Origin: Bacteroidetes bacterium UBA7692
Lineage (GTDB): Bacteria > Bacteroidota > Bacteroidia > Chitinophagales > LD1
Assembly: GCA_002482725.1 (NCBI GenBank)
Contig: DLGO01000025.1
Coordinates: 1 to 12,232, forward strand
Length of the DNA: 12,232 nt
Direction: 5' to 3'
Shown: one piece after another, positions 1 through 7,460 of the stretch
Layout: each line of letters starts with the position of its first letter
Numbering within the stretch: position 1 is the stretch's first letter
Notes under the pieces: model-generated
Told to the model about the DNA's origin: nothing
What the model saw: only the letters and a program-made list of their open reading frames with translations
The model's database searches: none
Translations under genes and position numbers: made by a program

Positions 1-10
1 TTCCAACTCC

Positions 11-35
11 GGATTACACGGAATAACACGGATTT
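11..35. repeat. Short tandem repeat with ACACGG units
   Basis: Two imperfect head-to-tail units, GGATTACAC and GGAATAACAC, are followed by a third partial GGATT. Similar 'ATTACACGGATT' strings are, from memory, common as dispersed intergenic repeats in environmental Bacteroidota, but I cannot confirm copy number here. The array may continue left of the window. Confidence 0.45.
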
Positions 36-59
36 TTTAGCAGCCGGAATACAGGAGAC

Positions 60-79
60 GGGTTCGGAGAACCCTTTTT
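60..79 (+). terminator. Possible short rho-independent terminator at the left edge
   Basis: A perfect 6-bp stem (GGGTTC / GAACCC) with a GGA loop is followed directly by TTTTTA. The shape fits a small intrinsic terminator for a plus-strand gene ending left of the window. The stem is short and the site lies inside the repeat mosaic, so it may instead be just part of the repeat. Confidence 0.35.
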
Positions 80-86
80 ATCTGGG

Positions 87-116
87 GTTCGGGATTCCTT
101 GCAGAAAATCCCGAAC
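87..116. repeat. Perfect 10-bp hairpin within the repeat mosaic
   Basis: Arms GTTCGGGATT (87-96) and AATCCCGAAC (107-116) pair perfectly around a 10-base loop. No T-tract follows on either strand, so this is not a standard terminator. The left arm's GGGTTCGG motif is also the start of the preceding small hairpin, so the two hairpins are related in sequence. It looks like the core of a REP-like palindromic element. Confidence 0.6.
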
Positions 117-239
117 AGCGGAGCAGCCGCGAATACAGGAGGCGAGGTCACAGGCACCGCTGCGCTAAAGCCTTCGCCAGATAGATATGGTCTATGACCG
201 GGAATGTTCTTTGAAATGATGAGTGAATGTGCCATGAGG

Positions 240-347
240 TATGAGCGTGGCGTATGGGCCAAGCGCGAAGGATAGGAACGAATAGCCCACAGCGGAGCGA
301 GGACTAGCAGTGGATAGCCTGACCGCAGCGCAGCGGAGGACGCGCCC
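240..347. repeat. GC-rich dispersed-type intergenic repeat (probable)
   Basis: The segment contains two related strings, GCGGAGCGAGGAC (292-304) and GCGCAGCGGAGGAC (328-341), and ends in CGCGCCC before an abrupt A-run. The 10-mer AGCGCAGCGG (327-336) is the exact reverse complement of CCGCTGCGCT at 157-166. Strings such as 'GTGGATAGCC' and 'GAGGACGCGCCC' resemble repeats I associate with non-coding DNA of many Bacteroidota genomes. That resemblance is from memory; copy number in this genome is unknown. Confidence 0.4.
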
Positions 348-461
348 AAAAAAAGAGCGGAAAAAGAGAGCGGAGAGTAATGGTTTTAGAATAAGGGAAC
401 AAATGAATGCGGCATAAAAAATGAAAAAACAATATTATAAAACAACAAATCAGCTAATTGC

Positions 462-469
462 TATCTTCG
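462..469 (+). promoter_or_regulatory. Candidate -7 promoter element for prfC
   Basis: TATCTTCG matches the Bacteroidota -7 consensus TAnnTTTG at all but one specified base. It ends six bases before the ATG at 476, so transcription would start at or next to the start codon and give a nearly leaderless mRNA. No clear -33 TTTG lies 19-21 bp upstream. The same TATnTTCG form precedes two other genes in this window, which raises its credibility. An alternative promoter further upstream is possible. Confidence 0.35.
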
Positions 470-475
470 CGGGCC

Positions 476-2071
476 ATGGATTTTATTGAAGAACAGAACA
501 GACGCAAGACATTTGGAATAATAAGTCACCCCGATGCAGGTAAAACTACCCTGACGGAGAAGCTGCTGCTATTTGGTGGCGCCATACAGGTGGCCGGTGC
601 TGTAAAGAGCAACAAGATAAAGAAGAGCGCTACGAGTGACTTTATGGAAATAGAGAAGCAGCGTGGTATATCGGTGGCTACATCGGTAATGAGCTTTGAG
701 TACGGTGGCAAGCTGATAAATATATTGGATACACCGGGCCACAAAGACTTTGCCGAAGATACCTACCGCACCCTTACTGCCGTGGATTCGGTAATAATGG
801 TGGTGGACAGCGTGAAGGGCGTGGAAGAACAAACCCGCAAGCTGATGGAGGTATGTGCCATGCGCAAAACCCCTGTAATAGTGTTTGTGAACAAGCTGGA
901 CCGCGAAGGCAAGGACCCGTTTGAGCTGATGGAAGAGATAGAAAAAGAGTTGAAGATTATTACATTTCCGCTTTCGTGGCCTATAAACCGCGGCAGCACC
1001 TTTAAAGGGGTGTATAACCTGCACCGGAAATCGCTGAACCTTTTCCGCCCCAGCTCTACCAAAGTATCGGACGAAATAGTAGAGATAAGCGATATAAACG
1101 ACCCTAAGCTAAACGAGCTGATAACCGAGCGCGATGCCAACAAGCTGCGCGAGGATGCCGAGCTGATAACATCGGTGTACGACAACTTTGATGTAAACGA
1201 CTACCTGGCAGGCGACGTAGCCCCGGTATTTTTTGGTAGTGCGGTAAACAACTTTGGTGTACAGGAATTGCTGGACACCTTTATAGAAATAGCGCCTACA
1301 CCGCGCGGCCGCGAAACGGACAAGCGCGAAGTGGAGCCTACCGAGAAAAAACTAACGGGCTTTATATTTAAAATACACGCCAACCTGGACCCTAAGCACA
1401 GGGACAGGATAGCGTTTTTGCGCATAGTAAGCGGAACATTCGAAAGGAACAAATACTACAAGCACACCCGCCTGAACAAGGAACTGCGCTTTAACACGCC
1501 GGTAACCTTTATGGCACAGGACAAGAACATAGTAGATGAGGCTTTTCCGGGTGATGTGGTAGGACTATACGATACCGGCAACTTTAAAATAGGTGATACG
1601 CTGACAGAGGGCGAGCAAATGAACTTTAGAGGTATACCGAGTTTTTCGCCGGAGATATTCAAGGAGTTGATAAACACCGACCCGATGAAAACCAAGCAAC
1701 TGGAAAAAGGCATATCGCAGCTTACCGACGAGGGTGTGGCGCAGCTGTTTACACAGCAGCCCGGCAACCGTAAGTTTGTAGGCACTGTGGGCGAACTTCA
1801 GTTTGAGGTAATACAACACAGGCTATTGCACGAGTATGGTGCATCGTGCCGTTTTCAGGCTATAAACATGACCCGCGCCTGCTGGCTTACCAGTGAAAAT
1901 CCGCAGAAACTGGAGGAGTTTATCCGCTTTAAAAGCACCAGTATAGTGCGCGACAAAGATGATAACCTGGTGTACCTGGCCCCTAGTGAATGGTTCCTGA
2001 AAATGGAGCAGGACAATAACCCGGATATACAGTTCCATTTGAACTCGGAATTCAAAACAGAAACTGCATAA
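476..2071 (+). CDS. prfC: Peptide chain release factor 3 (RF3)
   Basis: A translational GTPase that speeds removal of release factors RF1 and RF2 from the ribosome after peptide release; cytoplasmic. The 531 residues match the usual family length (529 in E. coli). The GTPase domain shows the P-loop SHPDAGKT (17-24), the switch I region EKQRGIS (60-66), DTPGH (85-89) and NKLD (139-142). RF3-typical stretches follow, including LDPKHRDRIAFLRIVSG in domain II and GELQFEVIQHRL near the C-terminus. I chose the ATG at 476 rather than an in-frame TTG at 458, because family members start about here (MxxIxEQNRRKTFGIISHPDAGKTT-like) and a candidate -7 element lies between the two. It converges on accC with 29 bp between stops and no clear terminator. 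Isoleucine is encoded almost only by ATA. Confidence 0.96.
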   Translation: MDFIEEQNRRKTFGIISHPDAGKTTLTEKLLLFGGAIQVAGAVKSNKIKKSATSDFMEIEKQRGISVATSVMSFEYGGKLINILDTPGHKDFAEDTYRTLTAVDSVIMVVDSVKGVEEQTRKLMEVCAMRKTPVIVFVNKLDREGKDPFELMEEIEKELKIITFPLSWPINRGSTFKGVYNLHRKSLNLFRPSSTKVSDEIVEISDINDPKLNELITERDANKLREDAELITSVYDNFDVNDYLAGDVAPVFFGSAVNNFGVQELLDTFIEIAPTPRGRETDKREVEPTEKKLTGFIFKIHANLDPKHRDRIAFLRIVSGTFERNKYYKHTRLNKELRFNTPVTFMAQDKNIVDEAFPGDVVGLYDTGNFKIGDTLTEGEQMNFRGIPSFSPEIFKELINTDPMKTKQLEKGISQLTDEGVAQLFTQQPGNRKFVGTVGELQFEVIQHRLLHEYGASCRFQAINMTRACWLTSENPQKLEEFIRFKSTSIVRDKDDNLVYLAPSEWFLKMEQDNNPDIQFHLNSEFKTETA

Positions 2072-2100
2072 AACAGTATAAAAACTGAGCCGAAAATCGC

Positions 2101-3576
2101 TTAGCGTTTGCGCCAGTTGCTAACAGGTGCAGCGGAAGTGCCGGCAACGGGAGCCTTAAGACCATCGGCCTCGTAAGCTACGGCAGCAAGCAATGCAGCT
2201 ACTATAGCTTCGCCTTCGGTATCTTCTTTCAGGTATTCAGGCTTGTAGTGCTTAGCTACAAAATGCGTATCGAAAGCGCCGCTGACAAAATCGGGATGGG
2301 TAACCACAAACCGGCCAAAGGCAAGGGTGTTTTTAACGCCTACAATTTTGTAGTCGTGTATAGCCCGCACCATGCGCTCTATAGCCTCGTTGCGGTCTTT
2401 GCCGTAAGCCACCAGCTTGGATAGCATAGAGTCGTAGTAAATAGGAATATCCATACCCTCGCGGTAGCCATCGTCTACACGTATACCAACGCCCTCGGGC
2501 TTGCGGTACTGCTCCAGGCGACCAATATCGGGCAGGAAGTTGTTCAACGGATCCTCGGCATATACACGCAGCTCAAGTGCATGGCCACGGATAATAAGGT
2601 CGGATTGAGAGAAGGAAAGCTTCTCCCCTCTTGCTACTTTGATTTGTTCTTTTACAAGGTCGATACCGGTAATCATTTCGGTAACAGGGTGCTCTACCTG
2701 CAGTCGGGTGTTCATTTCCAGGAAGTAGAAGTTCAATTGTTCATCTACCAGGAACTCCACCGTACCTGCACCCAGGTAGTTGCAAGAGCGGCCAACGTTA
2801 ACAGCCGCAGCACCGATAGCAGCACGGCGCTCTTCGTTCAGGCAACTGCTCGGAGCTTCTTCTACTACCTTCTGGTGCCTGCGCTGTACAGAGCACTCGC
2901 GCTCGAAAAGGTGTACTATGTTGCCATGTGAGTCGGCCAGTATTTGTACCTCTATGTGCTTAGGTGAACCAACGTACTTCTCTATGAATACGCTATCGTC
3001 GCCGAAAGAGTTAAGGGCTTCGCTTTGTGCACGCTGCATTTGCTCGCCCAGCTCGGATTCTTCGGTAACTACACGCATACCCTTGCCACCACCGCCTGCG
3101 CTGGCTTTTATAAGTAAGGGATAGCCTGTAAGCTTAGCTACCTCTATAGCTTCGTCTACTGTAGTTATAGCGCCTGCACTGCCCGGCACCATTGGTATGT
3201 TGAACTGCTTGGCAGCCTCTTTGGCAGCCAGCTTGCTGCCCATTACCTCTATGGCCTCGGGAGTAGGACCAACGAATATGATGCCTGCATCCTTTACCGC
3301 TTGCGCAAAACCAGCGTTCTCGCTCAGGAAACCATAACCCGGGTGAATGGCATCAACACCTGCCTCAAGGGCTTTCTGTATGATGAAATCACCACGCAGG
3401 TAAGATTCTTTGGAAGGTGCAGGACCTATGTAAATAGCCTCGTCGGCATATAGCACATAAGGTGAAATACGGTCTGCATCGGAGTAAACAGCTACAGTGG
3501 CAATGCCCATTTCGCGCGCACTTTTCATGATACGCAATGCAATCTCCCCCCTGTTGGCTACTAATAATTTCTTCAT
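2101..3576 (-). CDS. accC: Biotin carboxylase subunit of an acyl-CoA carboxylase (AccC type)
   Basis: ATP-dependent carboxylation of the biotin on a carrier protein, the first half-reaction of acetyl-CoA (fatty acid synthesis) or propionyl-CoA carboxylase. The 491-residue protein has the N-terminal ANRGEIALR motif (7-15), the ATP-grasp glycine loop GGGGKG (161-166), and the expected catalytic and binding residues: Lys115, Lys157, His207, Glu209, Glu274, Glu287, Asn289, Arg291 (in EMNTRLQVEHPVTE) and Arg337. It is about 40 residues longer than E. coli AccC; the extra C-terminal tail (about 450-491) is Ala-rich and ends in WRKR. No biotin carrier or carboxyltransferase gene is adjacent, so the acyl-CoA partner cannot be told from context. 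The start at 3576 was chosen because homology begins at MKKLLVANRGE; a 20-residue upstream in-frame extension reads through the promoter and terminator region. Confidence 0.92.
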   Translation of the reverse strand: MKKLLVANRGEIALRIMKSAREMGIATVAVYSDADRISPYVLYADEAIYIGPAPSKESYLRGDFIIQKALEAGVDAIHPGYGFLSENAGFAQAVKDAGIIFVGPTPEAIEVMGSKLAAKEAAKQFNIPMVPGSAGAITTVDEAIEVAKLTGYPLLIKASAGGGGKGMRVVTEESELGEQMQRAQSEALNSFGDDSVFIEKYVGSPKHIEVQILADSHGNIVHLFERECSVQRRHQKVVEEAPSSCLNEERRAAIGAAAVNVGRSCNYLGAGTVEFLVDEQLNFYFLEMNTRLQVEHPVTEMITGIDLVKEQIKVARGEKLSFSQSDLIIRGHALELRVYAEDPLNNFLPDIGRLEQYRKPEGVGIRVDDGYREGMDIPIYYDSMLSKLVAYGKDRNEAIERMVRAIHDYKIVGVKNTLAFGRFVVTHPDFVSGAFDTHFVAKHYKPEYLKEDTEGEAIVAALLAAVAYEADGLKAPVAGTSAAPVSNWRKR

Positions 3577-3594
3577 TGTCTGTAAATAGAATGC

Positions 3595-3602
3595 CGAATA
3601 TA
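3595..3602 (-). promoter_or_regulatory. Candidate -7 promoter element for accC
   Basis: Read on the minus strand, TATATTCG differs from TAnnTTTG at one specified base and lies 18 bases before the accC ATG, predicting a short leader of roughly ten bases. A promoter is required here because a strong terminator sits just upstream (3639-3673). No convincing -33 TTTG at standard spacing was seen; a TTTG further upstream pairs instead with a weaker TACACTTC. Confidence 0.33.
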
Positions 3603-3638
3603 ATAAGAAGTGTAAAGCACAGAGGATTTGCCCCAAAC

Positions 3639-3673
3639 AAAAAAAGCAGCGGCCACCAAATGGTAGCCGCTGC
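3639..3673 (-). terminator. Rho-independent terminator of the DUF3857/transglutaminase gene
   Basis: Arms at 3646-3657 and 3662-3673 form a 12-bp stem with a 4-base loop, followed on the minus strand by seven T residues (A-run at 3639-3645). The one non-Watson-Crick position is a U-G wobble in minus-strand RNA but a C-A mismatch in plus-strand RNA, which agrees with use on the minus strand. It begins 26 bases after the stop codon at 3700 and isolates accC from the upstream gene. Confidence 0.9.
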
Positions 3674-3699
3674 CTGATAAAAGTAAGGTAGGGATTGTA

Positions 3700-6600
3700 T
3701 TATTTGAAGCCTATCTGCTTGGTGTCTGCAGCAGCTACATTCTGGCAAAACGTACGGAAGGCCGCATAGTCTGCGACAGGCAGTACGTCAGCTTTCTGCT
3801 TCATGGTACGGGTAGCTATCAGTTTGCCAGGCAGCACCTTGTAAGTAAGCGAGTAGTCGTACACACCGCAGCTATAGGATACCGAAGCAGGGGTCTCAGC
3901 CAGCAACTTGCCGGCAGGCAGATTAACGGTTATGGTTTCTTTGGCAAACTCCATAGCGTTGTACTGCCATATATTGAAAGGGTACTTACGTGTTTCCAGG
4001 CTCACGAAATCAAGCGAGGTAAAGGCATCTGTAAATGGCAGCTTAATGATCTTAATGCCAATGATCTCTTTCACCTCATTAGAAATTTTGTAGGTGTAGT
4101 CGTACTTCACGGTATCCTTCAGGCCTTTCAGGTCACTGAAATTAAGGCTCACCAGCTTAACAGGATTGCTGAAATCTCCGCTAACCGATTCGGTCATTTC
4201 TTTCTCCTGCTTTTCTTTGCCCAGGTCGGCAAAGCTGTTGCGGGTGTAGGAAGCATAAGCCCCGATGCGCGACACAGTGCGCTTCAGCGTCATGTCATTG
4301 TTCTCGAAGCTAAGTGTAGTTTCGCGCACTACACCATTGTTTGTGCGGATATTGCTTTTCAGCGGCTTCAACCTGCCCTGCAGGGTATCGCCTTCGCGCG
4401 GTATCACCAGCGATATGGCATTGGTAAGCTCATAAGGCAGCACACCAAAGCTCAGCTTCTGGTCGGTAAGCTCTACTACATATTGCTTGCCATCCAGGCT
4501 GGCAGTAGCTATACAGTGGTTGAATGCAACACTTGGCACAGTAAAGTCGAGGTCGCCATTATCGCGTGTGTCTATCAGTATCAGGTTGGCTTTTATGCCT
4601 ACCTCTTTGCACATAGCCACGAAAAGCGTGCTTACGTCTTTACAGTCGCCCAGTTTGGTGCTGATAGTGCGGGAAGCCTTTTGCGGCACCAGTGCAGACT
4701 GCATGAAAGATACGCTGCTGTAGCGGATATTATCCTCTATAAACTCGTATATTTTCTTTGCCTGCTGCAGTTGGGTCAGCTTTATCTTTTCTTTGAAAAG
4801 CTCTGCTACGGCTTCTTTCAGCTCGAAGTCGGATTTTGCTTTGGTGCTGGAAAGATCGGAGTACCACTTGGCCACATAGTCCCAATCAGGTATGCTGCTC
4901 ACCTCCAAAAGAAATCCTGCATCATCCAATGGTGGCATATAGGTTTCGGAGTGTATGGCATCCTGCTTGCCACCTGCCCAGCTCTTTAGCTGGTAGCCCT
5001 CAAACTTAGTAGTAACAGGGGTTACCTCTCCGCCGCGCACTACTGCATTGTATTTCAGGTTGTCCGGGGTCAGGAGGCTGTATACCGAATTGATAACAGG
5101 TATATAGGTATTGAAGTTGTGCTCATCCCAAAACTGCTGCGCCATGCGGCCGCTGGCATAGTTTTGTATGCGATAGGTTACGTGTATGCCATCGTTGATA
5201 TCCAGTCCTGTAAACACAGCATAGTTGTCGCTGGTTTCGGCCTTCACCTTGCTGCCATCGGCTTTCAGTACTTCTGCCTTATCTATGATAAGCTTTTGTG
5301 TATAGCCGTTGAAACCTATGGAGTATTCCTTCCACCGGTCGATACCGGCTTTGTTCAGCACTTTTACCACAAGGGTAACTTTCTCTTCAGAGCCACCTTC
5401 GGGGTATACGATACGCTGCATATCGTTCAGCACTATCAGGCTGTTATCTTCCGGGTAGGCTTCTGCTCCCGGTGCTTTTTTGAACTGATCGTACACATCC
5501 ACTTTGTTGAACAGGTCAAACAGCTCTTTTTTACCATCCAGCCTTCTTATGATTTCACGGGCGCTGTAGTTGGTAGGTTGGTAGTAGATGGCTTTTTTAT
5601 AAGATTCCCGGGCAGCATCTTTGTCGCCCATGGCTTCCTGTATTTTGCCCAGCTTATCGTAGTAGTAGCCATATTCGGGTGCAAACTCCAGGGTCTTGTT
5701 CTGCCAGATAAGGGCGTTTTTATAATCTTCCAGTGCAAAGTAGATATCGCTCAGGTCGTTGTAATAGCGTATGGCATGAGGGAAATCCGTAACCCTGCTT
5801 TTGTATATCTCCAGGGCTTCGTTGCCCTTGCCCAGCTTAAACAGGTTCTGCGCTATTGTCACTTTCACATTGTCGTCCAGTAGCTTTTTCTGGTAGTTGT
5901 ACAGTATCTGGTTACCGGCATTCAGGTCCTTGCCCGAGTTAAGCACCAGGCCATATTTAGCCGCCATTATGCTGTAGTTGTAAGGATACTTCTGGTAGAG
6001 CTTATCTACCATCTTTTTTGCCTCATCTATTTGTTTGCGGTTGCTCAAAAGGTTAAGGTCAGCAATCTCTGTGTACATAGAGGTGCCATAGTTGTTCTTT
6101 ATTTTTTGTAGCAATTTTTCCTGTTCGTCGAAGTTTTCCTTCTCCCCTTCTTCGCCCATTTTCAGGTTCAGTACATATAGCCCCAGACTATCGTTGGTCT
6201 TTACAAACTCCTGTTCGCGGGTGCGCTCTGTTTCATTATCATCGCGGTTGTAGGCTTCTATCAGCTTCAGCGATATGTAGCCGCTTACCGGGGCCAGGTT
6301 GCGGGCTTTTTTAAGCGTCTTTTTTGCCTCGTATATCTTATCGTTGCGCAGGTATGTTTCTGCAAGCAAAATATGGCTTACTAACAGTGTAGGCTCTACT
6401 TTGCACCTCTCCTCAAAAAAATCTTCTGCTGCTACTTCCACTTTGGTAATAGTGTAAGACGTGTCCTTGGAGTATGGCTCGTACTTGCGCGAAGTGGTAA
6501 TATCCTGAAGGTTGTTGCCGTCCTTATCCGTAAGCCTTATCAGCACATTGGAGTTGTCTACATCGCTCTCTCCTATTTGCACCAGTATGCGGTTCACACC

Positions 6601-7437
6601 CTTTGCCAGGCGTATAGAAGAGGTATAAATATCCATGTCGCAATCGCGCTCTTCCTCTTCGCTTATTATCAGCTTATCATTCAGCCATATTTTAAGCGAG
6701 CCGGAGTTACCTGCAGTAAGGAATGCTTCCTTTGCCTCCTTGCTGGTTACAAAAGTTTGTCCATATACAATAGAATTGCCTGTGGCAAAATTGTAGGTAA
6801 AGTCAAACCATTTGTCGTCGCGCACATAAGGCACATCGAACCAACGCACTTCGGCATTCACCTTGTTACGGAAAGTAGCAGTTGGCTCCGGGTGCGCAAG
6901 CGGACCCCAGCTCTTGTTGAACCCACTCGCCGAAATATTTTCGAATGTACCTACGGCCTGCCAGTTTTCCAGCGCACCGATTTTATCAAAAGCTGCCTTG
7001 GCGTCCTTCTGCTCGTTTACTGCTTTATAATGCTTGCCCAGCATATACCACGACATCGCTTTCAATGTACCGTTTGCTTTATCGTCCTTTGTCAGGTCTT
7101 TCAGGAAATCAATTTCGGCATCACCCTTCACTCCGTATCCGCTAAAAAGATTGCCCGATACCCATAGTGCATAGGTGTGCGGGTAGGGATTGCCCGATGC
7201 TTTGAAAAAAGCTTTGAAGGAAATAAAGGCACTGTCAAACTGCTCGCACGACCTGTATACCATGCTCAGTGCCAGGTAAGCATCAGCTTTGGTTGCGGGG
7301 TCTTGCGCAGCGGCAATAAATTGTTTTTTGGCTTCGCTCCGGTTGTTATTGTTGAAGCTTGTCCATCCGTTTTCCAACGGGCCGGCAAAGGTTTGCATTG
7401 CGCAAAGGGAAATTGCCAATAGTGATTGTAGTTTCAT
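3700..7437 (-). CDS. Exported TPR / DUF3857 / transglutaminase-like protein
   Basis: A 1245-residue exported protein of unknown substrate. Residues 1-18 form a signal peptide (MKLQ, a hydrophobic run, cleavage near TFA|G); no lipobox is apparent. Order of parts: TPR-like helices (about 20-150); a beta-sandwich-like segment (about 155-310) with a GSLKIWLNDKL strand and a KGVNRILVQIG strand, recalling PA14 or glycosidase jelly-roll modules; a TPR array (about 345-640); DUF3857 (about 660-860); a transglutaminase-like core with LGDCKD (Cys932) and FNHC (His974); and a C-terminal beta-rich domain (about 1010-1245). The third catalytic residue, usually Asp in a (L/V)DPT or LDAT context, appears as Glu989 in VVELTD. 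Family members are commonly periplasmic or outer-membrane associated; the role here is not known. It is monocistronic, with its own terminator and a divergent promoter region. Confidence 0.88.
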   Translation of the reverse strand: MKLQSLLAISLCAMQTFAGPLENGWTSFNNNNRSEAKKQFIAAAQDPATKADAYLALSMVYRSCEQFDSAFISFKAFFKASGNPYPHTYALWVSGNLFSGYGVKGDAEIDFLKDLTKDDKANGTLKAMSWYMLGKHYKAVNEQKDAKAAFDKIGALENWQAVGTFENISASGFNKSWGPLAHPEPTATFRNKVNAEVRWFDVPYVRDDKWFDFTYNFATGNSIVYGQTFVTSKEAKEAFLTAGNSGSLKIWLNDKLIISEEEERDCDMDIYTSSIRLAKGVNRILVQIGESDVDNSNVLIRLTDKDGNNLQDITTSRKYEPYSKDTSYTITKVEVAAEDFFEERCKVEPTLLVSHILLAETYLRNDKIYEAKKTLKKARNLAPVSGYISLKLIEAYNRDDNETERTREQEFVKTNDSLGLYVLNLKMGEEGEKENFDEQEKLLQKIKNNYGTSMYTEIADLNLLSNRKQIDEAKKMVDKLYQKYPYNYSIMAAKYGLVLNSGKDLNAGNQILYNYQKKLLDDNVKVTIAQNLFKLGKGNEALEIYKSRVTDFPHAIRYYNDLSDIYFALEDYKNALIWQNKTLEFAPEYGYYYDKLGKIQEAMGDKDAARESYKKAIYYQPTNYSAREIIRRLDGKKELFDLFNKVDVYDQFKKAPGAEAYPEDNSLIVLNDMQRIVYPEGGSEEKVTLVVKVLNKAGIDRWKEYSIGFNGYTQKLIIDKAEVLKADGSKVKAETSDNYAVFTGLDINDGIHVTYRIQNYASGRMAQQFWDEHNFNTYIPVINSVYSLLTPDNLKYNAVVRGGEVTPVTTKFEGYQLKSWAGGKQDAIHSETYMPPLDDAGFLLEVSSIPDWDYVAKWYSDLSSTKAKSDFELKEAVAELFKEKIKLTQLQQAKKIYEFIEDNIRYSSVSFMQSALVPQKASRTISTKLGDCKDVSTLFVAMCKEVGIKANLILIDTRDNGDLDFTVPSVAFNHCIATASLDGKQYVVELTDQKLSFGVLPYELTNAISLVIPREGDTLQGRLKPLKSNIRTNNGVVRETTLSFENNDMTLKRTVSRIGAYASYTRNSFADLGKEKQEKEMTESVSGDFSNPVKLVSLNFSDLKGLKDTVKYDYTYKISNEVKEIIGIKIIKLPFTDAFTSLDFVSLETRKYPFNIWQYNAMEFAKETITVNLPAGKLLAETPASVSYSCGVYDYSLTYKVLPGKLIATRTMKQKADVLPVADYAAFRTFCQNVAAADTKQIGFK

Positions 7438-7460
7438 TAAAATCTTAATTTATACAGGTT

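Larger units (their letters stand above)
40..144. repeat. Imperfect direct repeat pair flanking two hairpins
   Basis: The segment at 40-60 (GCAGCCG then GAATACAGGAGACG) recurs at 123-144 (GCAGCCGC then GAATACAGGAGGCG). The copies differ by one inserted base and one substitution, and their starts lie 83 bp apart. The enclosed DNA contains both hairpins described below, so the layout is repeat, hairpin, hairpin, repeat. This resembles a small non-coding repetitive element rather than a CRISPR array: there are only two copies and no uniform spacer. Confidence 0.6.
1..475. other. Gene-free leader region: repeat mosaic plus A-rich prfC leader
   Basis: No convincing protein or RNA gene lies in this stretch. 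Positions 1 to about 350 are GC-rich and packed with short direct repeats, inverted repeats and two hairpins, listed separately. Positions 348-460 switch abruptly to purine-rich and then A-rich sequence typical of a Bacteroidota 5' leader. A minus-strand open frame at 14-349 begins with TTG and gives a Pro/Ser/Leu-rich product with no recognisable fold; it reads straight through the repeats and is best explained by them. The abrupt change of composition near 347 suggests that a repeat element ends there. Confidence 0.6.

Noticed and set aside
40..144. CRISPR-like repeats
   Set aside because: There are only two imperfect copies with a single 62-bp intervening segment that itself forms hairpins, and no cas genes nearby.
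14..349. 111-residue open frame on the minus strand across the repeat mosaic
   Set aside because: It starts with TTG, has no recognisable domain, a Pro/Ser/Leu-rich composition typical of translated GC-rich repeats, and runs through hairpins and direct repeats.
458..475. TTG start adding six residues to RF3
   Set aside because: Family N-termini align with the ATG at 476, and a candidate -7 element (462-469) falls inside the extension.
569..1024. 151-residue open frame on the minus strand inside prfC
   Set aside because: It is antisense to the conserved GTPase domain and shows no motif of its own.
3577..3636. 20-residue N-terminal extension of the biotin carboxylase
   Set aside because: Homology begins at MKKLLVANRGE; the extension translates leader and promoter DNA and abuts the terminator.
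5119..5883. 254-residue open frame on the plus strand inside the transglutaminase-like gene
   Set aside because: It is antisense to a well-supported 1245-residue protein, and its Cys/Phe/Tyr-rich product shows no known motif.
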